Source: Myxococcales bacterium (lineage in GTDB: Bacteria > Myxococcota_A > UBA9160 > JALSIO01). From it: 12,304 nucleotides of DNA. The position numbers and the translations under genes were made by a program. Of this stretch, positions 7,026 through 12,304 are shown piece after piece. The DNA is taken from the NCBI GenBank assembly GCA_026989995.1, contig JALSIO010000659.1, positions 1 to 12,304 of the forward strand, read 5' to 3'. Below the pieces are notes generated by a model. That model saw only the letters and a program-made list of their open reading frames with translations. It did not search any database and was not told the origin of the DNA. Every line of letters begins with the position of its first letter. Positions within the stretch are counted from its first letter, which is position 1.

Positions 7026-8108
7026 GTGCGGATCCTCGCCCGCTACCTTCTCCTTCGCTTCCTGGTGTATGCCGGGGGCGCCTTCCTCGTGCTCTCGCTC
7101 GCGGTTCTCGTGGGCGAGCTCCTGCTCGGTTTCGACGACATCAGCGAGGCCGCGGGCGCCTTCGGAGAGGCCCTGCTCTACCTGCTGCTCAAGCTGCCCG
7201 CCGACTACCTGCCGCTGCTCGTGCCGACCGCCGTATTCGTGGGCGCCTTTGCGAGCCTCGGCCTCGCCGCCCGCCACAACGAGGTCCTCGCCGCGAAGGC
7301 CGGGGGCGTGTCGCCCATGACGCTGGTCCTTCCGGTACTCGCGGCGAGCGCGGTCCTCTCCGTCCTGTCCTTCGCGGCCGTCGAGACGGTCGGCGTGCGC
7401 GCCGCACGGGTGTGGAGCCATCAGTTCCGCAGCGATGAAGGAGAAATCGCCTTCCGCAAGGGGTCGTTCTGGTACCACCGGGGCCCCTTCGTCTTCAACG
7501 TCGCAAACGCCGATCCGCGCACGCGCACCCTTCACGACGTGCGGATCTTCGAGCTCGACGAGCAGGGCCGCCTCCTCCGCAGCATCCGGGCAGCCCGGGC
7601 GAAACTGGCCGAAGATGGGACCTGGCAGCTGTGGGATACGGTGATCCGCCGCTTCGATCCGGACGATCCCCGCCGCGCTCCGGCCTACGAGCGGCGCAGG
7701 GAGGTCATCTTCCCCGCAGCCGAACGCTCCGACCTCGCGCTCCTCGACGCCGACCCGACGGCGCTCTCGCTGGGAGACCTTCGCGAGTACATCGACGCCC
7801 GCTCGGACTTCGAGGGGGCGCAGCTCACGCGTCTTCGGGCAGTCCTCCATCAACGGATCGCCGACCTCCCGATTCCCCTGCTCTTCGCGCTCCTCGCGGT
7901 GCCCGTTGCGCTGCGGGTGGAGAAGACGCGAAGCTTCGCCCTGCCCACCCTCGAGGGCGTCGGCGCCACCACCGCCTTCTGGCTGGCCCGGAGCGTGGGG
8001 CAGGCCATCGCCTCCGGAGGGGCGGCCTCCCCGACAGTCGTTCCCTGGCTGGCGGTGGGCCTCTTCTCGGCCGCCGGCCTGGTCGCCCTGGCACGCATCC
8101 CGCGCTAG
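7026..8108 (+). CDS. LptF/LptG-family (YjgP/YjgQ) LPS export permease
   Basis: LptF and LptG form the membrane part of the LptB2FG ABC transporter, which extracts LPS and passes it to the LptC/LptA bridge. With the GTG at 7026 the protein is 360 residues. It shows the family topology: three N-terminal membrane segments (about 9-32, 55-82, 97-121), a periplasmic beta-jellyroll (about 130-240, with FVFNVANADP and DGTWQLWD), and three C-terminal segments (about 280-297, 303-327, 338-357). The start MRILARYLLLRFL matches LptG/LptF N-termini. An in-frame ATG at 7008 would add six residues; neither start has a clear Shine-Dalgarno site. It is the only plus-strand gene here, and its usual partner permease is not in the window. 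Features lean slightly to LptG, but I do not assign F or G. Its stop shares CTAG with hflC. Confidence 0.92.
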   Translation: MRILARYLLLRFLVYAGGAFLVLSLAVLVGELLLGFDDISEAAGAFGEALLYLLLKLPADYLPLLVPTAVFVGAFASLGLAARHNEVLAAKAGGVSPMTLVLPVLAASAVLSVLSFAAVETVGVRAARVWSHQFRSDEGEIAFRKGSFWYHRGPFVFNVANADPRTRTLHDVRIFELDEQGRLLRSIRAARAKLAEDGTWQLWDTVIRRFDPDDPRRAPAYERRREVIFPAAERSDLALLDADPTALSLGDLREYIDARSDFEGAQLTRLRAVLHQRIADLPIPLLFALLAVPVALRVEKTRSFALPTLEGVGATTAFWLARSVGQAIASGGAASPTVVPWLAVGLFSAAGLVALARIPR

Positions 8109-9016
8109 GGGCCCGCTCGCCCCGGAGCTCGGGCGCCCGCGGCCGGGTCCCTGAGCACGCGAAAGAATCCGCTTCCGGGCGTGAGCACCAGCGTGGTCTC
8201 GGATCCGAGCGTCTTGCGGTACGCCTCGAGGCTTCGCACGAAGGCGTAGAAGTCGGGATCCTTCTGGTAGGCCGCGGCGTAGATGGCGGTGGCCTCGGCG
8301 TCTCCCTGCCCCCGGAGGACCTCCGCATCGCGCCGGGCCTCGGCCACGATCACCCGGGCCTCCCGGTCGGCCCCCGCGCGGATGCGCCGCCCCTCGGCCT
8401 CCCCCTCGGCTCGGTACTTGCGGGCCAACCGCTCGCGCTCCGCGCGCATCCTCGCGTAGACGTTCTTGCGCGTCCCCGGTGGCATCTCCGTGCGGTTGAT
8501 CCGGACGTCCACGATCGCCACCCCTTCGGAGCCGAGGGTCTCCTGCGCTTCGGCGGCAATCTCCCGCATCACCTCCTCGCGGGCGCTGGTTAGCACCTCG
8601 CCGAAGGTGTGCCTCCCGACCACGGCCCGGACATCCGCCTTCACCACCCTGGCGATGCGGCCCTCGGCCTGCGGGATTCCCTGCGGAAAGGACCGGAAGA
8701 ACTGCGCCGGGTCGCGGATCCGCCAGATCACGTAGTTGTCCACCACCAGCCGCTCCTCGTCCCGGGTCTGGATCGGCTCCGGCTCGGTGTTGAGGTAGAG
8801 CGCGCGCTTGTCGAAGCGCACCACCTCTGTCAGCAGCGGCACCCGCAGGGCCAGCCCGGGCTCGGTCAGGACCGCGATCTCCTTGCCGAAGAGCAGCACG
8901 ATCTTCTGCTCGTCCTCGTGCACGATGACCACGGGACCGTACCCGTACTCTCCCGCCCACAGCGTCCCCGCCGCGGCTGCGGCGAGCACGAAAAGGAGAA
9001 GCAGGGCGCGGCTCAT
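8105..9016 (-). CDS. hflC: HflC, SPFH-domain membrane scaffold protein
   Basis: HflC and HflK form a large membrane cage that encloses and modulates the FtsH protease. This 303-residue protein has one N-terminal membrane anchor (4-21) followed by the SPFH/Band 7 domain. HflC-like stretches include RFDKRALYL (67-75), VVDNYVIWRI (91-100), FGEVL (138-142) and VRINRTEMPPGTRKNVYARM (171-190). A charged coiled coil follows (about 190-237), then the conserved end region GDAEATAIYAAAY (238-250), DFYAFVRSLEAYRKTL (255-270) and FFRVL (284-288). A short Ala/Gly/Pro-rich tail ends it. The ATG has GGAGG six bases upstream and overlaps the hflK stop as ATGA (9016-9013). Its stop overlaps that of the convergent permease gene, leaving no space for a terminator. 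The open frame extends far upstream, but that extension lies antiparallel in sense to no family and overlaps hflK, so it is discarded. Confidence 0.95.
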   Translation of the reverse strand: MSRALLLLFVLAAAAAGTLWAGEYGYGPVVIVHEDEQKIVLLFGKEIAVLTEPGLALRVPLLTEVVRFDKRALYLNTEPEPIQTRDEERLVVDNYVIWRIRDPAQFFRSFPQGIPQAEGRIARVVKADVRAVVGRHTFGEVLTSAREEVMREIAAEAQETLGSEGVAIVDVRINRTEMPPGTRKNVYARMRAERERLARKYRAEGEAEGRRIRAGADREARVIVAEARRDAEVLRGQGDAEATAIYAAAYQKDPDFYAFVRSLEAYRKTLGSETTLVLTPGSGFFRVLRDPAAGARAPGRAGP

Positions 9017-10011
9017 CGCTCCCCTCCGGCAGCCTGCGCTCGGGGTCCCCTCGGCGCCAGCGGCAGGTACGGCACGATGCCCCGGATCTCCGGGTCCACC
9101 AACACCTTCTCCACCGGCCCGAGCACGTCCTCGAGGGCCTCGAGGTAGAGCCGGGTCCGGGTGACCTCGGGTGCCTTCGCGTACTCGGCCAGGAGCGCCT
9201 CGAAGCGCCGCGCCTCCCCGGTGGCCTCGGCAACGCGCGCCTCCTTGTACCCCCGGGCACGCTGGAGCAGCTCCTGCGCCTCGGCGCGGGCTCGGGGGAG
9301 GACCTCGTTGGCGTACCCCTGTGCCTCGTTGACGGCCCGATTGCGATCCTGGATGGCCGCAATCACATCGTCGAAGGCGTCGCGCACTGCGTCGGGCGGC
9401 TGCACGCGCTGGAGCTCGACCCCGAGCACGTCGAGTCCCGCGTGGTAGCGGTCGAGGATCGATTGGAGGAGGTCCCGCGACTCCACCTCGATCTGTCCGC
9501 GCTTCTCCGAGAGCACCCCGTCCACGCTGTGCCGGGCCACCACCTGCCGGACCGCCGCCTGGGCGGCGTCGCGCAGCGTGGCCCGCGGACTCGCCACCCG
9601 GTAGCGTGACTCGAAGGCGTCCTTGACCTTGTACTGCACGGCGAAGCCGACCAGGACGATGTTGTTGTCGCTGGTCTGCATGGTGGCCTCGTGCAGCTCT
9701 TCGGGACCGGGCTCCTCGACGTCGCCCTGAAAGCCGAAGTGCTCCTGCTGTACCGATTCTGCGGAGACGATCTCGTGGCTGCCGATGGGTGGGGGCAGAT
9801 GGAGATGCGGACCCGATCTCGCTTCCGTCCGCACGTATCGCCCGAGCCGGAAGATGATCGCGTGTTCCCCCGGCTGAAGCGAGTAGTATCCGAGCGACGC
9901 CCAGGCCCCGAGTATCGCGAGCGAAATCGCGAGCACCAGGAGGGTGCCCACGGTGCGCGCCACGCTGCGGCGCACGGCCTCGTCCGGCGGGAGCTCGCCT
10001 CCTCCGGCCAT
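9013..10011 (-). CDS. hflK: HflK, SPFH-domain partner of HflC
   Basis: This is the second subunit of the HflKC cage around FtsH. It has 332 residues, a short cytoplasmic N-terminus (about 20 residues), one membrane segment (20-42), then the SPFH domain. Recognisable parts are YYSLQPGEHAIIFRLGRY (42-59), GPHLHLPPPI (67-76), the HflK-type MQTSDNNIV (111-119), AFESRYRV (132-139), a long Ala/Glu/Arg coiled coil (about 220-275), and TRTRLYLEALEDVL (284-297). E. coli HflK has a much longer Gly-rich cytoplasmic N-terminus, which is missing here. An acidic stretch (97-107) sits before the MQTSDNN motif. The ATG directly abuts the slipin stop (TAG then ATG) and lacks a strong ribosome-binding site, suggesting coupled translation. 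The stop overlaps hflC. Confidence 0.94.
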   Translation of the reverse strand: MAGGGELPPDEAVRRSVARTVGTLLVLAISLAILGAWASLGYYSLQPGEHAIIFRLGRYVRTEARSGPHLHLPPPIGSHEIVSAESVQQEHFGFQGDVEEPGPEELHEATMQTSDNNIVLVGFAVQYKVKDAFESRYRVASPRATLRDAAQAAVRQVVARHSVDGVLSEKRGQIEVESRDLLQSILDRYHAGLDVLGVELQRVQPPDAVRDAFDDVIAAIQDRNRAVNEAQGYANEVLPRARAEAQELLQRARGYKEARVAEATGEARRFEALLAEYAKAPEVTRTRLYLEALEDVLGPVEKVLVDPEIRGIVPYLPLAPRGPRAQAAGGER

Positions 10012-10794
10012 CTACGCCCCGCCCCCCGCGGCGCGACCCGCCGGCCCCCGGGCGACCTCGTAGAAGGGTTTCAGGAAATCGATCGGAAGCGGGAAGACGA
10101 TGGTCGCGGTGTTCTCGGCGGCGATCTCCGAGAGGGTCTGCAGGTAGCGAAGCTGGAGCGCAGAAGGCTCGGAGGCGAGGACCCGCGAGGCCTCGGCGAG
10201 GCGCTGCGCGGCCTGGTACTCGCCCTCGGCATGGATCACCTTGGAGCGCTTCTCTCGCTCGGCCTCCGCCTGCCGCGCCATCGCGCGCTGCATCTCCTGG
10301 GGGAGGTCGATCTGCTTGACCTCCACGGCCCGGACCTTCACCCCCCACGGTTCGGTCTGGAGGTCGATGATCTCCTGCAGCTTCCGGTTGATGTCGTCCC
10401 GATCGGCGAGGAGCTGGTCGAGCTCCGCCTGCCCGCAGACGCTTCGAAGGGTCGTCTGCGCGAGCTGGGAGGTCCCGTAGAGGTAGTTTTCCACCTGGAT
10501 CACGGCCTTGTCGGGGTGCATCACGCGGAAATAGAGCACGGCATTCACCTTCACGGAGACGTTGTCCCGGGTGATCACCTCCTGCGGCGGCACATCCATC
10601 ACGATCTCCCGGAGGCTGATCCGCACCATGCGGTCGATCCCCGGAATGATCCACCGGAGGCCCGCCTCCTTGATCCCGATGAAGCGGCCGAGTCGGAAGA
10701 CCACACCGCGCTCGTATTCGGCCAGGATGCGGATGCCTGCGATGAAGAAGCCCGCCAGGATGCCGAGCAGGATCAGACCCGTAGACGCCATCAT
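10012..10794 (-). CDS. Slipin: stomatin/prohibitin-like SPFH membrane protein
   Basis: A 260-residue protein with an N-terminal hydrophobic anchor (6-22) and the slipin Band 7 domain. Typical segments are [17 protein letters not shown] (21-37), [15 protein letters not shown] (45-59), [20 protein letters not shown] (67-86) and the coiled coil [17 protein letters not shown] (167-183). A C-terminal hydrophobic stretch, [16 protein letters not shown] (227-242), lies near the end. In archaeal PH1510/PH1511 the NfeD-type protease cleaves the hydrophobic C-terminal region of its slipin, so that stretch is the likely target here. The ATG at 10794 overlaps the nfeD stop (ATGA). A second ATG at 10791 has better spacing from GGAGG (four bases rather than one), so either could be used. 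The role is membrane-domain organisation or membrane stress; the exact function is unknown. Confidence 0.93.
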   Translation of the reverse strand: MMASTGLILLGILAGFFIAGIRILAEYERGVVFRLGRFIGIKEAGLRWIIPGIDRMVRISLREIVMDVPPQEVITRDNVSVKVNAVLYFRVMHPDKAVIQVENYLYGTSQLAQTTLRSVCGQAELDQLLADRDDINRKLQEIIDLQTEPWGVKVRAVEVKQIDLPQEMQRAMARQAEAEREKRSKVIHAEGEYQAAQRLAEASRVLASEPSALQLRYLQTLSEIAAENTATIVFPLPIDFLKPFYEVARGPAGRAAGGGA

Positions 10795-12155
10795 CCCTCC
10801 CCCGGCCCGCCGCGCGAGCGGGCCCTTCGAACCCGGAGACAGAGGCCTTCCACGCCGACCACCTCCACGGTCTCTCCTTCCTCGACCGGCTCCTCGGAGA
10901 CGGCGTTCCAGTACTCGCCGTGGATGAAGACCCGACCCCGCGGAGAAAGCGGCTCATCCGCGCGCCCCCGGGCGCCGAGAAGCTCGCCCACCCCCGCCTG
11001 CGGCGCCGCCGCCCGGGCCCGACCGACCGCATAGACCACGGTTCCCGCGGCGAGGGCGAAGGCCGCCGCCGCCGGCAGAAGCACGGTGTAGAAGGAGACC
11101 TGGAGTCCCCCGAGCTCGGGAAGGTCGAAGATCATCGACCCCCCGAGCAGGAAGCAGATCACCCCGGCCGCGAAGAAGGCGCCGTAGGAGGTCACGAAGG
11201 CCTCGGCGGCGAAGAAGGACACGCCGAGGGCCAGCAGCAGGAGCCCCGTCCACGAGAAGGGGAGGATCTGCAGCGCGATGAATCCGAGGATCAGGCAGAC
11301 CGCGCCCACCACACCGGGGAGGATCAGGCCCGGCTGGTTGAACTCCACGTAGAGCCCGACCGCACCGGCGAGGAGCAGCACGACGGCCACGTCCGGGCTG
11401 GCGAGCACGTGCATGATCCTGGTGAGGAGATCCATCTCGAGGACCCGCACCGGGGCACCGGCGACGGAGAGGGTCACCTCCCTGCCGCGCACCCTCACCA
11501 CGCGCCCCTCGAGCTGATCGAGGAGCTCCTCCCGGGTTCCCGCGACGAGGTCGACGACGCCGATCCGCAGGGCTTCGTCCTGGGTGATGGCGACCGATTC
11601 CCGCACCGCCTTGACCGCCCACTCGACGTTCCGCCCCCGCTCCCGGGCGATCGACTCGATGAATGCGGCGGTGAAATTCTCCGCCTTCTCGGCGGCGAAG
11701 TCGCGCCCGCCCTCCTCGTCCTTCGCGCGTCCGCCGCCGATGCCCACCGGGTGTGCGGCACCGATGCTGGTGCCCGGCGCCATGGCGGCGACATGGCCGG
11801 CCAGGGTGATGAACGTGCCCGCGGAGCCGGCCCAGGCGCCTCGGGGCGAGACGTAGACCACGACCGGCACTCCTGCGTTCAGGATCCCCTGGATGATGTC
11901 CTTGGTCGAGGCGAGCAGCCCGCCCGGGGTGTCGAGCTCCAGGATCAGCGCCGCCGCGCCTTCGTCCTCGCTCTGGCGGATCGACTTCAGGATGAAGTCG
12001 GCGGAGGCCGGGTTGATGGAGCCGTCCACGCGGATCAGGTTCACGTGCCCGCCCGCGCGGAACACGGGCGGGGCGCCCGCCGGCTCCTCGCCCCGGCCCG
12101 TCGCCACCCCGGCTGCCGCGAGCAGGACCGCGAGCGCCGCAGCCCGCGCCCTCAC
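10791..12155 (-). CDS. NfeD-family membrane serine protease (ClpP class)
   Basis: 454 residues in the full-length NfeD1b layout. A signal peptide (about 1-20) is followed by a ClpP-fold protease domain: LELDTPGG (72-79), [14 protein letters not shown] (103-116) and [15 protein letters not shown] (123-137). By alignment with archaeal PH1510, Ser111 is the likely nucleophile and Lys157 the general base of a Ser-Lys dyad. Then come membrane segments (about 256-275, 279-297, 301-320, 324-343, 353-377). A C-terminal NfeD OB-fold domain (about 388-445, with [19 protein letters not shown]) closes the protein. The GTG start overlaps the coaBC stop (GTGA), with GGAG eight bases upstream. Full-length NfeD proteases pair with slipins, and the slipin is the next, overlapping gene. 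Both catalytic residues appear intact, so it should be active. Confidence 0.94.
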   Translation of the reverse strand: MRARAAALAVLLAAAGVATGRGEEPAGAPPVFRAGGHVNLIRVDGSINPASADFILKSIRQSEDEGAAALILELDTPGGLLASTKDIIQGILNAGVPVVVYVSPRGAWAGSAGTFITLAGHVAAMAPGTSIGAAHPVGIGGGRAKDEEGGRDFAAEKAENFTAAFIESIARERGRNVEWAVKAVRESVAITQDEALRIGVVDLVAGTREELLDQLEGRVVRVRGREVTLSVAGAPVRVLEMDLLTRIMHVLASPDVAVVLLLAGAVGLYVEFNQPGLILPGVVGAVCLILGFIALQILPFSWTGLLLLALGVSFFAAEAFVTSYGAFFAAGVICFLLGGSMIFDLPELGGLQVSFYTVLLPAAAAFALAAGTVVYAVGRARAAAPQAGVGELLGARGRADEPLSPRGRVFIHGEYWNAVSEEPVEEGETVEVVGVEGLCLRVRRARSRGGPGEG

Positions 12156-12304
12156 CCTCGGCGCTCCAGGAGCTTCTCGATGCGATCGAGCAGGTGCCGG
12201 GCCACCTCGCGCTTGTCGAGGACCGGGAGCTCCTCGACCTCGCCCCCGGGCCAGACCAGGGAAACCGCGTTGGTGTCCACCCCGAAGCCCGCGCCCGCCC
12301 GGGA
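12152..12304 (-). CDS. coaBC: CoaBC (phosphopantothenoylcysteine synthetase/decarboxylase), C-terminal end only
   Basis: Fifty residues plus the stop are in the window; the rest lies beyond the right edge. The segment [14 protein letters not shown], then an acidic [23 protein letters not shown] and a short charged end, matches the last part of the CoaB ligase domain. In that family GFG-x-D-x-N is followed by LP-x-x-x-K-x-EVA-x-x-ILD. CoaBC performs two steps of coenzyme A synthesis from phosphopantothenate. The TGA stop overlaps the NfeD GTG start by four bases, so it is probably the first visible gene of the NfeD/slipin/HflKC operon. Only the tail is visible, so whether it is fused CoaBC or CoaB alone cannot be seen. 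Confidence 0.85.
   Translation of the reverse strand, partial: SRAGAGFGVDTNAVSLVWPGGEVEELPVLDKREVARHLLDRIEKLLERRG

Noticed and set aside
8106..8130. Possible terminator after the permease gene (short ggggc/gcccc pairing)
   Set aside because: The stem is five pairs with no T-run on either side, and it lies inside hflC coding sequence.
7011..9362. Minus-strand open frame of 783 codons across the permease and part of hflC/hflK
   Set aside because: It lies antisense to a well-supported permease and out of frame with hflC and hflK; no domain seen.
9017..11032. Large in-frame upstream extension of hflC
   Set aside because: It overlaps hflK, slipin and nfeD in another frame and reads as Arg/Gly/Ala-rich noise. 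The ATG at 9016 has a good ribosome-binding site and begins with a proper membrane anchor.
9691..11034. Plus-strand open frame of 447 codons opposite slipin and hflK
   Set aside because: Antisense to two clear SPFH proteins, with low-complexity composition.

Overview
The window is dense, GC-rich coding DNA with no mobile element, tRNA, rRNA or CRISPR. It reads as chromosomal core from a Gram-negative bacterium. The evidence is type IV pilus motors, an LPS-export permease and HflKC. The transcription order pilB-pilT-pilC-pilS matches the pil cluster known from Myxococcus and Geobacter, so a high-GC deltaproteobacterial-type lineage (Myxococcota, Desulfobacterota or a related phylum) is the best guess. 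That placement is inference from gene order and composition, not a phylogenetic result.

Ten of the eleven genes lie on the minus strand, so read from right to left. Block 1 (12304 to 8105) is a translationally coupled chain: the end of coaBC, an NfeD-type membrane serine protease, a stomatin-like slipin, hflK and hflC. Each junction is a 4-base overlap or a stop codon directly abutting a start. It places two SPFH membrane-scaffold systems, slipin/NfeD and HflK/HflC, under one apparent transcript. Block 2 (7026 to 8108, plus strand) is a single LptF/LptG-family permease wedged between its neighbours. Its stop shares a CTAG with the hflC stop, and its start lies 0-17 bases from the divergent ribF start. 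Block 3 (7008 to 4979) is ribF, the FAD-forming enzyme, overlapping by GTGA a UPF0104/YbhN-type membrane protein. Block 4 (4868 to 1) is pilB (extension ATPase), pilT (retraction ATPase), pilC (platform protein) and the N-terminal part of a PilS-like sensor kinase. pilR and pilA would be expected beyond the left edge.

The only sizeable non-coding stretch is about 110 bases ahead of pilB. It holds three GC-rich complementary arms that can pair in two mutually exclusive ways, plus a separate perfect 9-bp hairpin just before the ribosome-binding site. This is the best candidate for cis-regulation here.

I see no clearly new protein system. The most notable points are the joined slipin/NfeD-HflKC operon, the pilB leader structure, the near-overlapping ribF/lpt starts, and a tandem MshEN-like c-di-GMP motif in PilB whose first half is degenerate.
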